A stretch of 64,000 nt of DNA from Isoetes taiwanensis (lineage: Eukaryota; Streptophyta; Lycopodiopsida; Isoetales; Isoetaceae), in assembly GCA_021234155.1 (NCBI GenBank), contig JAJEKV010000305.1, positions 62,001 to 126,000 on the forward strand, given 5' to 3'. The translations under genes and the position numbers were made by a program. Each line of letters starts with the position of its first letter. Positions within the stretch are counted from its first letter, which is position 1. Under the pieces are notes generated by a model. It had not been told where the DNA came from. It saw only the letters and a program-made list of their open reading frames with translations, and made no database searches. This document shows, one piece after another, positions 11,658 through 23,471 of the stretch.

Positions 11658-12028
11658 AACAAGATTGCGTATTAAACGGGAGCAAATCATCGAAACGAGA
11701 GCAAAAGGAATATTCCTCAAAGATTCCCCTTTTTTTTTACAAAAAAGGGGGTAAAACGGGATAAAATTTTTATTTTTGGCATAAAAATGAATTTTCACCC
11801 CCCCAAAATCACTCATTTTTTTGTGCAAAGATAAAATTGACTATGTCAAAGTGACACTTTTCCTAACAGTTAGAATCTACCTGAAGTGTGTTATTAGAGA
11901 AAACCCCTAATTTAAGAGTACGTCCTACACAACATTTTGTTAGCTTGGATCGTTTTCCAGAAAACGTACTTTTAGGTTACAATGAGACATTTTTTAATGA
12001 TATAATAATATTTTAAAGTACCAAAATT

Positions 12029-12590
12029 GTATTCCGGAATACACTTTTACTATTCGAGAATAACAGAAGTGTATTCCGGAATACACTTTTGCTTTTTTTG
12101 AAAGTCAAAGTGTATTCCAGAATACACTTTTGGTCTTGCTCGAAATTCGAAGTGTATTCCGGAATACATATTTGCTGTACAAGTTTTTGAGACTCAACAG
12201 TGATCTTGCAATTTTTCGAATTTTCCGGATTTGCATTGTTGCAATTGAAACAATAACAAGCAACAATTTGTAGTTGCACAACTTTTGAGATATTAAGATA
12301 CTAGGAATACAAATTGTGCTCTATCCCGGAATACAAGATTGTATTCCAGAATACAAAAGTGTATTCCGAAATACAAAAGTGTATTCCAGAATACACTTTT
12401 GTATTCTGTGGGCAACTAAATCTGGCTCTGGGCAATTGTATCTTGGCGTTCAGGATCTTTTGAACATTTTAGAAGTCTAAAAGAAGAAAATAAAATAGAG
12501 GGATACTGGATAGGGATACTGGATAACGGCTCCGGGAGAAGAGGGAAATATATTCTGGAATACACTTTGTATTCCAGAATAGGATTTGGT
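12029..12590. repeat. left subterminal palindrome array
   Basis: Repeated copies of the palindrome GTATTCCGGAATAC, often extended to AAAAGTG…CACTTTT, with variants such as GTATTCCAGAATAC. At least seven copies lie here. Arrays like this near transposon ends commonly serve as transposase-binding sites (inference). Confidence 0.85.
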
Positions 12591-14679
12591 TTACACAAAA
12601 GAGGCGATGATGCTAGTGGGTGATCTATTTCGGCTCCAGATTGGGGTTTTCAAACTCTGGCTGCTGATGGCGGCTCTGGTATGTTGCACTGGTCGCTTGC
12701 ATTAGGTTCAATATCTTGGATTTAGGGCATGTTTACTGGCTATGCCGGCCGTGGGTCGCGGGCGGCGGGCTTGCCGGGCCGTGGAGCAACACAAGATTCT
12801 TTGGTGGCACAAGATCCCCTGGTACGTTGGGATGATTATTGTGGCTTATGCTCATCACTACAATTTCCATTAACTTATTCCGACACAAGGAATACATAGA
12901 AGAATGACCTATGCTTACCTTTATCACAATTTCCAAAAAAATAGTTCCTGTACTTTCCATCAGCTGTTTACAAAAGGAATTCTGACTCGGTGGGAAGCTC
13001 GGCTGTACCACAAACATAGCCGCAAGTTAAATATACAGTGCATAATCACAACAGGTAACTGCAGCAGGCTTTGAGGAATATTTTGAGTATCATCAGCGCC
13101 TTGGGTTATTCGAATCTGGCTACCACCGCTACCACGCCAAACAGATGATGCCGTGATTCACACACTACAAACAGACAAATTCAACGTTGGTCCATTCAAC
13201 AACTGGATAAGGAGGGTAAAATTGTTTGTTTAAAGCCAAGACTAATGTTTAATTTGAGTTCTAACTTTGTAGTACAGCAGCACCATTTTGTTCATCAAAC
13301 AGGTGTGAAACATTACAATACTTCACTGCCGATTTTGACACGAAGGATGAAAGCTAAAGCCCAAGTAAAAATGAATATTGGAAGTGTACAAAGTTTTCTT
13401 AATAATGAGCAATTTTTACTGTCATACTACATTGGCAGCATTCTATACAGTCTACACAATGTCTCAATGTCGATTTTGACACAAGGGATGGAAGCTAAGC
13501 AGGAGCTTTATGTACAAGACTTGAAAATTATGTGTTGCAAAGAATGCTTGAATATGAAGTAGCTAACAGAGGAGAAACTGCCAATGGCGAGCCCTTTTTT
13601 ACTGCTCTAGCCCGTTCCTTTTGCAAGAATTAAGTCCTAATATTAGCAGCATATGATAAACGTGGAACATTTTCAGTTAAAAAGATGGCATTGTTTATTT
13701 CATAAAAAGCCGTTTTTTTACTGCAAAACACATCAAATGTGCTTGTTTTATTCTAAAATTTCCTTGATTTGCATTTGCTGGTCCAGCATGCAGGTTCTGT
13801 TGGTTTCTGAGGTTACTGCATATTGTTTTCAATGTTATTTGGTACATGACATGTGAGGCTACTGCTAGACAGAGTTGTGGATATCATAAACTTGAGTTTT
13901 TATGCTGCTCTGGTCTCCAATCAGAGCATCAAGATCACAAACATCATTGTTTTTATGTGGTATCATTACAGGCATCATTGTTTTTGAATTTTTTCTTGAT
14001 TACATGCTTCATTGTTTTCATGTGGCTATTTTGGGGCATTAGCATGAACTACTACGGTGAGACTAAGAAACAATTTGTTATGGCCAATTCTGCTACAGAG
14101 CCACAATCAAGCAAGTGCTCTGAAGAAGATGAATATCTTGCGAGAAATGTTTATGTGACGCCTTTAAAACAAAGTTTTGGTGCAGAATGATGCGAACCCA
14201 TTAAGTTGTGTCTGCTTAAGGTGCTTTGGCAACAATTCGCGGGCAAATGAGTTTGCAAAACTTAAAACTCAATGTACAACCCCGAGGGAACACAACTTTG
14301 ACAAAATATCAGTATGTTCTGATTTCAAAATCAAAACATATTTTCTTCTTTCCGTCTTTTTACAGTTTACATCTTAATACAAGGTACAGATCTACCACAT
14401 GTCTTTAATGAATGTTGCACATACCATCTTCATAATATATATCACCATTGGCATATAGTTCTACATCCATGTCCTTTTTGCACAAAGAGAAGGAAATAAC
14501 ATCAACAATGACAATGACTTTTGAATATCTTCAGGTCCACAACAAGTCATCATCCATTCTTCAATCCATTCTTCAGTTCACATTAAATCTCCATCCATTC
14601 TTCAAAGATTTCAGAATGGATGACAATTTTACTTGGTATGGGGGTGAGATGATTCAAAAATATGGCTTTTGATTTGTAT

Positions 14680-14940
14680 TCTAGAATAGGATAAGAAATA
14701 TCCATGGAATTGCACAAGTAAGCTCGTTCTAAACCTTAACACACACTAACATGTTGTTTTGGAATACGCGTTTGATTTCTTAGAAAGCAAAAGGCGTATT
14801 CGTATCACACATTAAACTTTCTCGTAAAACAAAAGTGTATTCCGAATACATTTTTTTTTTTCAGAAAATCCAAAGTGTATTCTGGAATACACGTTTGTTT
14901 TCTAGAAAAGCAAAAGTGTATTCCAGAATACACTTTTGTT
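14680..14940. repeat. right subterminal palindrome array
   Basis: The same GTATTC-N-GAATAC palindromes as in the left array (for example 14834-14850, 14876-14892 and 14916-14937). The 3.78 kb element therefore has similar subterminal arrays at both ends. Confidence 0.85.
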
Positions 14941-15439
14941 ATTATATTTTTTGTTTTATGTGTCCTAGTGTTCATTTATTTGCTTGATTATTTTTTTGTT
15001 CTTTATTCAGCCAATAGAACGTCAAACATGTTTAATGGAATAACTAAATGTGAAAACTTAGGACAGATATCCAGTTGCAACATCTGGCAAGCGTGTTGTT
15101 CAATACGCACCAAATTTAGAGGGTGCCAAATTGATGTACTGAAAAAATTTAAAGAAGTAATTATTATTTTTTCTTCTTTATTTTGATGTTCTTGATATCT
15201 CACTTTCAGAGATTATGTATTCATGTATACATTTTGCCATTTTCAAGAGTGTTTCTTTGCACAAAACAAACTTGTCACTTAACAAGGAGCCAAAATGAGG
15301 GGGGGAAAAAAATTGAACCTTTTGAAATTCTCAAGTTTATCCAAAAAAGGCCAATTTTAAGAGCATGCTGTTTTTTTAAAGGGAATCTTTGAAACGGGAG
15401 TGCTGCAACACTCCCGTTTAATTTGCAACCTTGTTATAC

Positions 15440-15890
15440 CGGCAACTCATGATGGTGTCTCTTGGTTTGTCAGATACCAAGCATGCGCATCACCGATTCT
15501 TGTCTTGCCCTATTTTCATTTAGAGTCCATGGCCATACAAGCTTCCCGCCTTCTACATTTCAAAATTTGAATGTGTAGGTTGAAGCTTTGTATTAGACTT
15601 TCGTTTCGAGGCGCTGCGATTGCGCCTTAAAAGTTCGTAACCGGGATCTTTACTTCATCCCAATACAGGCTTCCCGCCCCCCTACAATTCGAATTTTGAA
15701 TTTGCTTTTGTATAAAAGCATGGATTGTAGGAGAATGGACTTTTCGATTTCCATATGCACGTTGCAAATTTCAAAACGAGAGGTTAGTAACGGACGTTCG
15801 GCTCAAACGGTTTAATTGTGTCTTTGGGGGCATACAAATTGTACACCTTCATTCGGCGCCGTCGCGATCCACTGTATATGGAAGCTCCAA
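15440..15890 (+). repeat. subterminal region, copy B part 2
   Basis: Continues the match to copy A (9688-10070), including CATTTCAAAATTTGAATGTG and TATAAAAGCATGGATTGTAG. It leads directly into the decayed gene starting at about 15881. Confidence 0.85.
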
Positions 15891-18440
15891 ATGATGTGTG
15901 GATAAGGATCCAAACGGCTCACGAATATGTTCCAGTCTTCAATCGCAAAAAAGGAGGTCTAAAAAATAAGAACTTGGACCTCGACATGTTGCGTCTTGGA
16001 GGCTCAAAAAGTGTCGACATCTGGGCGGATGGCGGTTTATATCCATTGGATCCGTTGAGTGGCAAGAAACCGTCATTTCGGGACGTTTCAAGTTTAGTCC
16101 GATTTTGTGGTGACGGTAACTCTGGCCTCTTGGGATATTGTGAGAGATTGAGAGAGGATGAAGGCATTCGAATCGAATACGTTCCTTGAGATGAGCCGCC
16201 TCCATTGTCACAAGAGAATTATAACTTAAACCAGCAGCTCTTTTTCTCTCGCTTCATTACTCCAATCGTGATGAAGGAAAGGAATGATGGCTTGGGGAGG
16301 GAAACTTCTTTGAGATAATGGTGGACAAGTCCAAATTGGTGATAGGGCAGCTGCAAGAAAAGATCCAAGAGCTCGAAAAGAGCAAACTTTGGGCTTCAAT
16401 GTAGGTTAAAGAATTTGAAGCAAACACCCCTTGACTTGCGAGAAAGGAAGAAGCACTATCGACCGATAGAGGAACTGAAGTTTGGATCAGGTGCATTCAG
16501 ACGCAGGGTCACGGCCACAAGGTCCGTTTACAACACTAGCAAAGGCCAATTAAGATCTGGGGAAACTAGAAGCAATCTTGGTTACGTAGTGAAGAACCTA
16601 GCGACGAACAGGGAGATAGTGGACATGATTTGTCAGCCCTACAACTCTCCTCTCAAGAAGATGGTATTGGAAATGGTACTAGGAGAGATCTACAAGAAGT
16701 TAGAAGCTTACGGATGTACGATCGTTTGTGATGATGTAGGCATCAGTAGGCTTGGTTACCGATTCTCTATTCAAGCCATTCCACCTAAGCGTTGAAAAGA
16801 ATGGGCACAAAAAAAGTATTCGCTCCACGTCCACAAATTGTCGAGAATACAAGGGTTACTAGGACAAAGATGGTGTATGCCATATTAGGAGAGATGCACC
16901 ACGTTGAATGTGTTGGTCCTGCCATAGCCATAAAAGATAAGAATGGCAAGGATTGTTGTGATATAGTTGGAATGAATGAGCATAATAATCTTTGGGTTGA
17001 CCCGGTTACTCTCTTACAATTCCTTGTCAAATATTATGACTTAACAGCGCGTAAACTAATGGTGAGATTGAAGTTTGCATAAAATTGGATGAAATGGAAC
17101 TGACCAAGTTTGAGAAGTATGAGAGGGTATCCGTTGTCATCATGAATAGAGCAATTGAGAATGCAATTGCACATGCTAAATCAAAGAGCAACAAGAATAA
17201 TAAAAAAGATGTAGAGGTGACGGACGAGGAGAAGAAGTGCCGAAAAATGGTTCTCATGTCAATCTGAAGGGTTAGGTCTCTTTAAAGTTCAGAAAGAAAC
17301 CCACGAAGTATTGAAATGGGTGTTCAATCAAACTGACATCCCGAGTCTAATATCTAGATTCGAGGGAGGGGAAAATTGCAAGTAGATCACTATGGATCTT
17401 ACAAAGTAATTTTTCACTTGGCGCCCGATTTAAAACCGGAGAAAGCAATGTACAACATAAGTGGAGGAGGACAAGGAACATGCAAAAGTTGTATCCATCA
17501 TCGCAATCATGCAAGGAAGTCAAATAATGGGAAGACTGTTTCAACCTTGTCCCTTAACCAAGCAAATGCTCTAATAGAGGAGAAGAAGATCCCAAGTTCC
17601 ATGGCATTTTCCCCATTCCATTAGAGAGGGTTCATATCGCGACTTTGTACCGGCTTTGTGAGAATCATCGACAAGATGATATTTTTGAGTCAGCAGATTC
17701 GTGTGGAACATTTTAGACAAGAAGAGAAGAGAGGAAGGAATTCAGTAGAGTTGAACATGTTCTATCAAAGCGTGTTTGCATGGTGGCAATGTAAGATTAG
17801 AGCTTCGATGAGAAAACGGGCAGAAGAACAAGTGTGCCTCGTAAGGTGTCAATTGAGGGGTGAAAGCTCGGACGCTTCATAAAGAATCATAGAGAGGCTA
17901 CGAACGGAAACGGATGGGAGAAAAGGTCTATGAATTTGGAAAAATTGCCTGGTTGATGCGAGCAGACCGCACGCATGGCGCTGGCTCGCATTGAGGAAAA
18001 CATGGGATGCATTGTCTGAATTGTTCCCATACATTCAGAGAATGGACCTCACAAGAGAAGATGCAGAAATGTTTGTGCAAGTGAATAACAAATTTATTAA
18101 AGCTTTCATAGACGCATGGGGAGAGAGTGAAGTCACGACTACTTGCACATCTTTTGGGCTCATGCACCTTGGTTTTTAGGAAGTATGGAAGCCTAGCGAA
18201 AGGTGGAGTGCACAAGGCATGGAGAAGTCGCGATAAACAAGCTAAAAGTAGCCTTTCATCGTAACACTCAAAGAGGGGGTGGAAATGTGGGAACCAACCC
18301 CTAAGACAGGATGACGAGTGGTTTTATAGAAGGGCGATGGCTAAACACGACAAGAAGGTCGCTTTAAGGAGCAACCCGAAGTCGTAAAACACCATTGGCA
18401 TAATGTCAAGAGAAAACGGAAAGTTGCTTGGCAAAATTAG
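15881..18440 (+). pseudogene. decayed transposase-like gene of an uncharacterised family
   Basis: Blocks in order, in shifting frames: an N-terminal part with LGGSKSVDIWADGG; a coiled piece (KLVIGQLQEKIQELEKSK, about 16330); KHYRPIEELKFGSGAFRRRV; GCTIVCDDVGISRLGYRF; IVGMNEHNNLWVDPVTLLQF; MELTKFEKYERVSVVIMNRA; then DHYGSYKVIFHLAPDLKPEK and ISGGGQGTCKSCIHHRNHA (17370-17510); VHIATLYRLCENH; WDALSELFPYIQRMDLTRED (18005); and HIFWAHAPWFLRKYGSLAK (18145-18200). A late 'T.YLHi..aHaPwfL..yGSl' motif after a 'GGG..C.yC' block is typical of a eukaryotic transposon protein family I know without a firm name. Many stops make it non-functional. Confidence 0.5.
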
Positions 18441-18516
18441 GGGCCCCACTAGCATCGCGAACAAGTGGAGATCTAAGAGACAAAGAATCGATAAAGTATA
18501 CTTGTAATGTAGCATG

Positions 18517-18663
18517 TTCACACGACGCCGGGAAGTACTTGCCTCCAACCTTGTTTGCAATAAAGAAGCTTCGCTGGCCGCGGTGATCTTATTTGTATCA
18601 TACACGGGTAACGAAAGTGGAGTTCGCTATTGTTTGCATTTATGTGGCTTGGCGTCGTGTGAA
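18517..18663. repeat. hairpin family member 2 (long loop)
   Basis: TTCACACGACGCC at 18517 pairs with GGCGTCGTGTGAA ending at 18663. The enclosed segment is about 120 nt, longer than in the other members. Confidence 0.7.
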
Positions 18664-18739
18664 GCTTTACAAGATAATAATAAAAAGGGTTACTTTTGAT
18701 TAAAGTTGTGAAAGAAGTTACATTGAAAAACAAAATACA

Positions 18740-19200
18740 ACGACTCATTGTTGCTCCAAGGTCAAGCTCTTCTTCATTATCTTCATCATCATCATCAGCT
18801 CCGCCCTCGTCTTTCGTCTTCATCTCTTCTCCTCGCGAGCAATCACCCTATCCAAACGTTCTCCAATCTGTCCACCATCTCTTTGTACATGTCCCGCTCT
18901 CGTCCCAATAGCACAAACGTGTTCTTTCGCCTGAATTAGCAACCTCGTTGCCGTAAACCATAACCACCTCGGTCTAGGTTGTTGGGGCATGTCATCCCGT
19001 CGACCTTCTATTCAACGCACGATTTGCCTCTCCGGCTACGAAGCATGAGAAGGTTGAATTCATTCTCTTCTTCTTTTTCGCTGAATTGTAACGGCGTTTC
19101 CTTTAGAAGATCATCTTGCTCCTTCAACCTCTTCATTAGAACACCCAACACTATGTCGGAAGGGAGTTCTATCCTCTTATGTTTTTCCCTTATCAGCGGT
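18740..19200 (-). pseudogene. decayed charged/coiled-coil ORF
   Basis: On the - strand short frames read KRLKEQDDLLKETPLQFSEK and a downstream acidic/basic stretch around an ATC/TTC-rich repeat (18765-18830). It resembles the coiled-coil accessory ORFs further right in this block. No domain is recognised and it is interrupted by stops. Confidence 0.3.
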
Positions 19201-19625
19201 TGAGGATGTGGAGGCCATAGATGACAAATGGGAGGGACGTTAAGATTATAGAAGTGAGGAGCAAAGACTCTAACCTACGGAAGGAGCACAATGCAAGGAC
19301 CTCAATTTATACATATTAGCACTTGAACATATTAAACACGGTCGGGCCGCTATCGCGACGTGTCGAAATGGATTCGGGCCGGTTGTCCGCTAGAACACAT
19401 TAATGGTAATCGTCCATTGGAACACATTAATAACTATTCTAACTACATTGTATCACACCACGCTGAAATCGCACACGAGCTTTAAAACCCTATGAAGGGT
19501 TTCCTCGCGGTGACCTCGCCTTGTCATTTCTCTACCACGGATATTGAAAATTAAAAATAGGAAACGTAATATTCAAGACATTTGTCAAAAACTTTTCCCA
19601 TTGAGAAATAAAACCATTACAAACA

Positions 19626-19958
19626 TTAAAAAATGGGCCCCTCTAGGAGGAGCCCGATGCCTATGATCGTAGGCAAGCTCTTCCCGGAGGGCGTTGATAA
19701 TTTTTTTTCGCTCCTCCAACATGATTGCCCCGCCCGCAACCACGTTCTCATATTTCTAACCTTATCTTCCCGCCATCGAAGTTGAGCTCGGGCAGCCTCT
19801 CCCCGCTTCGATTGCGCCCTAAGCCTCTCTTTGAGGTTATATCTCGTGGCGCTGCACTGCCGCGGTCTAAGGCAGCCGATTGTTATCGCTAATAAAATCA
19901 CCTCCTCAGAAGGCGGCCTTGTCCTCCGCCGCAACCAGCTTGGCGACGTCTTCATCAT
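19626..19958 (-). pseudogene. coiled-coil-like ORF remnant, related to 20540-21820
   Basis: A 110-codon frame rich in R, E and L, with a stretch typical of charged helices (KERLRAQSKRGEAARAQL). Its layout resembles the two duplicated segments to the right. Probably another decayed copy of the same transposon accessory gene (inference). Confidence 0.3.
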
Positions 19959-20539
19959 TCTTTTCTTTTAGAAGCCGGATCCGGATCCGTTCCTAAAGCA
20001 AAGACAATAATGTTCTCAATTTCCTTGACCAAAAACTTGAGACAAGATCTCGCAGGGATGGAACCGGAGCCGGAGGCCATTGAAAGTGATGGGAGAACAT
20101 GAGAGATGGTGAGGGCGGATGTGGTAGAACAGGAGATGGCGGATAGGAGACAACAAAGGCCTCCGACGCTTTTATATAGAAACTAGAGATACGTTGGAAT
20201 CTACGGTTATGAAAGTACCGATAAAGTTGTGTAATAATCCCACGAGGTGAAATTATAGCATGCAATTAGGCAACGGTAGCCTATGTTCACATCATGGGAT
20301 CCGCCATATCCAGCCGCATCTTGTATGCGTGCCGCATAAAAGACGGTGTTATTGTGGCGCGATATGCCACGCCCTTCGCATGACGTTGTCATCCACATGC
20401 CACGTATGTGAATAGACGTTGTCATCCACATGCAAACCGCATTTTACCGCAAGTTATCACATAATCTAGCTAGATATTTGTGTTACATATACTTTTCCAT
20501 TAATAAATTAGAATTTATACATACAACGAGGTGTATCGT

Positions 20540-20990
20540 TGTGGAGATCATCTGACGCCGAAATCCATTGATTGCTACCTAATTGCAAGAATGGCATTTA
20601 AGGCCGTGGTGATCTTTTAATAAAACAAAACAAGAGAACGATAGAAGCAAGAAATAGAGCAAATTTTTCTTTGAAACAAAAATATATATACAATGGCTAG
20701 GGATCTTCATGATCCTTTAGTCAAGCCGCGAAAGTCGCGTTCTCATCCTCCTCTTCGAAGCTTCTTCTCCATATCTTCTAGCGCCGCGAAATATTGTGTG
20801 CGATTAAAATCGCCTCGACCCTACGGGCTATTGGCCTCTCGGTAGACTGGTTAATGTTGCATGAGCTCAAGGTCTCGCTCATCGGCAACCCCTCGTGGAA
20901 TTCTAATGGCCCACCGCCTCCATCTTCTCGGCGACGAGGCGGCTGTTTGCCGTGAACCTCCTTGAATCTCTTCATCACCACAAAGAAGAG
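20540..20990 (-). repeat. diverged duplicate segment, copy 1
   Basis: About 430 bp parallel to 21378-21820. Shared text includes AAATCCATTGATTGCTACCT, AATTGCAAG, CTAGGGATCTTCATGATCCT, GCGTTCTCATCCTCC and GAGCTTCTTCTCCATATCTTC. On the - strand it encodes a broken charged helix. Confidence 0.75.
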
Positions 20991-21161
20991 TGATGTCCAC
21001 GGGCAGCTTCTGGGCTTTGGCTATCTTTGGAGGAGGATGAAGATGCCATCGGAGGAGAAGGCGGAAGGCTGAGAAGATGAGCGAAGGCGGAAGGCTAAAG
21101 AGGATCGGAAGGCAAGATAGAAGGTCTTCTATTTATAACAGGGATTTCAGAGTAGCTTGAG

Positions 21162-21220
21162 TCACACGACGCCTAAGGATGCCGTCGGGTCGAAAATGGA
21201 CTGTTACTGCCGTCGTGTGA
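21162..21220. repeat. hairpin family member 3
   Basis: TCACACGACG near 21162 pairs with CGTCGTGTGA ending at 21220, with a loop of about 38 nt containing a second GCCGTCG copy. Confidence 0.7.
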
Positions 21221-21377
21221 GGAAAAGCATCGTTACTTCTTCTAACGTCTTTTCTTCCCAGAGAAAGCTCGTGTGATAATTTTATTGATAATTTTGGTGA
21301 TACAATCTATACATAAGTAATTTTATCGATACATAACTAAAGATAGAACTTCTCATTGAAGCAAAATAGAACGGCAG

Positions 21378-21820
21378 AGGGAGATCACGACGCCAAATCC
21401 ATTGATTGCTACCTAATTGCAAGCAAGGCATTTCGGCGTCGGTGATATTTTAATAAAACGAGAACATATATTGGAACAAGAGGATAGATAGAAGCAAAAA
21501 ATAGAGAAAACTTTTCTTTGAAGCAAAAAATAGATAGATACAACGGCTAGGGATCTTCATGATCCTCTAGCTGATTTTCATGTCCTGCAGCTGAAGCCAT
21601 AAGGCTGCGTTCTCATCCTCCGCAGCTCGGAGCTTCTTCTCCATATCTTCTAAGGCTCACGAAATCGTGAGGAGCGGTTTCAACGCCACCGACCTCATGG
21701 GCTTGTCGCCTCTTGGTACATGGCGAATGTTTCCGCGAGCTCAATGTCTCGCTCGTGCAGCAGCTCCCTCGTGAAGGCTAATCTGTCGACCGCCTCCATA
21801 TTCTCGTTATTAGGAATTTC
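21378..21820 (-). repeat. diverged duplicate segment, copy 2
   Basis: Partner of 20540-20990, about 840 bp away in direct orientation. On the - strand it reads TRELLHERDIELAETFAMYQ and EDMEKKLRAAEDENAALWLQ, a clear coiled coil that ends at a stop soon after. Probably the C-terminal exon of a transposon accessory gene in two copies. Confidence 0.7.
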
Positions 21821-21886
21821 GGAAGGACAATCTGTACATAAATAATTTTACTGATACAAGTTGGAAAATATATAACTTCCAATTTT

Positions 21887-22636
21887 TCAAGCTTCGTCGT
21901 CAATTTCATGCTCTTTCAATCCCCTGCCGCACTGATCCAACAAGGCAATGACTTCCATGTTATCGACCCCAGCTTCCAACCTTGGGTGAGTCAAGCCAGC
22001 AGCTAAAAAATTTAACATATTGCTCGCCCGCAAACCGGCTTGGTCGTCAAAATATTGTAGCATAACATCCCGCCGAATTGCTATCACCCTTTCAGTGTTT
22101 GATGCCAATTGGGAATGGTTCCCGAACATGCATAATGCACGGATGTAATAGACAAACTCTGCACCTTTTGGACTGAAAGTTCTGCTGAAGACGATTATCT
22201 CCCCATTAACGAATCTTGAGATATATCGTAACAATGTAGAGTCCTTCAATCTTTCTTGTCCCAGCGTGCATGTCGGCAAGAAAAAATCATCTACTTCCCA
22301 CAAATAAGAACCCTCAAGCTTATCTTCTTCACATTTATCCTCATCTATGAGGCTTATGCTGCCGCGATTGACTGAAGGGCCTGCCAAACCTGTAGATCCT
22401 GTTGGCAGCTTTGCACGGAGACGCTGGAATTCTTCTTCCGTTGGTAGATTCGCCTCATCTTGAGCAAATCGAGACTCCAGCCTCTCATAGGCTTCTTTAA
22501 GCTTTATAGCATTGCCGGTATAATTAGACACTTCAAACATCTCTTTGTCCAAATCCTCTTCAAAATCTAGGCCTAATTTTACCCATTCGCCAAGGTAATC
22601 GATAAGCTCGTCTTCCCTAGCACACATTCGTAACAA
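21887..22636 (-). CDS. hypothetical protein, 249 aa (longest intact ORF in the window)
   Basis: An uninterrupted frame from MLRMCAREDELIDYLGEW to the stop after KEHEIDDEA. It is acidic, with helical stretches (KLKEAYERLESRFAQDEANL), a block YLWEVDDFFLPTCTLGQERL, and a better-conserved-looking half GAEFVYYIRALCMFGNHSQL … RRDVMLQYFDDQAGLRASNM. No known domain. The true start may lie upstream, since a frame at 22660-22839 on the same strand reads in the same direction but is separated by a stop. It sits in the inner block among decayed transposon ORFs, so a transposon accessory role is the simplest guess. Its intactness stands out against decayed neighbours. Confidence 0.45.
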   Translation of the reverse strand: MLRMCAREDELIDYLGEWVKLGLDFEEDLDKEMFEVSNYTGNAIKLKEAYERLESRFAQDEANLPTEEEFQRLRAKLPTGSTGLAGPSVNRGSISLIDEDKCEEDKLEGSYLWEVDDFFLPTCTLGQERLKDSTLLRYISRFVNGEIIVFSRTFSPKGAEFVYYIRALCMFGNHSQLASNTERVIAIRRDVMLQYFDDQAGLRASNMLNFLAAGLTHPRLEAGVDNMEVIALLDQCGRGLKEHEIDDEA

Positions 22637-22659
22637 AAGGCGGGTTCCTCAAGATATCA

Positions 22660-23306
22660 CTTAGCAATAGGTATTCTTTGCCTTCCACTAAAATTGGCGT
22701 TATGTCGACAACTTCTTTTCATCCTCATCCCCATCCTCATCACCTTGGAATCATCTCCCTCCTCCTGGTTCACCCAAGGCGGGTCGTCGAAGCTAAAACT
22801 CCTACATTCTTGCTCTTCTTCTTGTAGATCTATCTCCATTTCTCGTCATAGTCGGCACCATCACACATAATCCCCCTTGGCTTAAAGATTTCATTGTTTC
22901 CGGTGTATCTTCGGTTTGGCCGAAGCGGTAATGCAATAACTAGCAAATGCAAACGGCAAAGAGAAATAAGATACCTTCTTAAGCACAAGGACGCAGCCAG
23001 AGGAGGAGCCCGCTGGCGCAAAGCATTCTTGAAAAACATCTTTCCCGTTTGCAAATGGGAAGCCGCCTCCTCTAGAGCTGGTTTTGGAATCCATGAGCAG
23101 GGACATCCGCAGAAGGGGACGCGCTGCCGAGACCAAGCGGTCCGGGTGAAAGCTAAGGCAACCTCGCGATAGCATCCAAGCTCGCTACTGTTTGCCATGA
23201 TGTCCAACTCCTTGCAATAGAACGGATAAATCGCAGTCGGCGCAACTTCCTCGTTGTCATGAGGGGCGGATGCATACCATTCCAGGAACTTCACATAACA
23301 ATCCAT
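22660..23306 (-). pseudogene. probable 5' part of the same transposon gene
   Basis: A frame starting near 23306 reads MDCYVKFLEWYASAPHDNEE and CYREVALAFTRTAWSRQRVP. A later acidic frame at 22839-22660 reads EEEQECRSFSFDDPPWVNQ. Together with 21887-22636 they could be exons of one gene. The joins need frameshifts or unseen introns, so I treat them as decayed. Confidence 0.35.
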
Positions 23307-23433
23307 GGCGGCGACGACGAAAAGCAAGAAGATGTTTAGGAGCCGGTAAAGGCGCTATCACTTTTGAACTCAAGTAGCCGTTGTCGATTATGAAAGGGGA
23401 CACAGCCGTTGTGGGGAGATTTGAAAGTACATA

Positions 23434-23471
23434 TTAGGGTTAGGGTTAGGGTTAGGGTTAGGGCTAGGGTT
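23434..23471 (+). repeat. interstitial TTAGGG-like repeat
   Basis: About five TTAGGG copies plus a variant GGGCTAGGG. Most land plants use TTTAGGG at telomeres, and AGGGTT-type runs are frequent inside plant genomes, so this is weak evidence for any telomeric origin. Confidence 0.8.

Larger units (their letters stand above)
11658..15435. mobile_element. 3,778-bp DNA transposon with ATAC target duplication
   Basis: The left end AACAAGATTGCGTATTAAAC and the reverse complement of the right end AACAAGGTTGCAAATTAAAC match at 17 of these 20 positions, then both continue GGGAG. A CAAAGATTCCC motif occurs further inside at both ends. ATAC flanks both sides (11654-11657, 15436-15439). The sister copy at 9472-10070 has a single uninterrupted ATAC at the matching site, so this insertion is directly demonstrated. 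No transposase is recognisable inside, so it is probably non-autonomous. The interior (12600-14640) has only short open frames, which may be captured host sequence. Confidence 0.85.

Noticed and set aside
12013-12279. 88-codon frame with repeated YTL/FRNT words
   Set aside because: It merely translates the palindromic subterminal repeats of the 3.78 kb transposon.
23434-23471. Telomere or chromosome end
   Set aside because: Only about five units, internal, with gene-like sequence on both sides; AGGGTT runs are common inside plant genomes.
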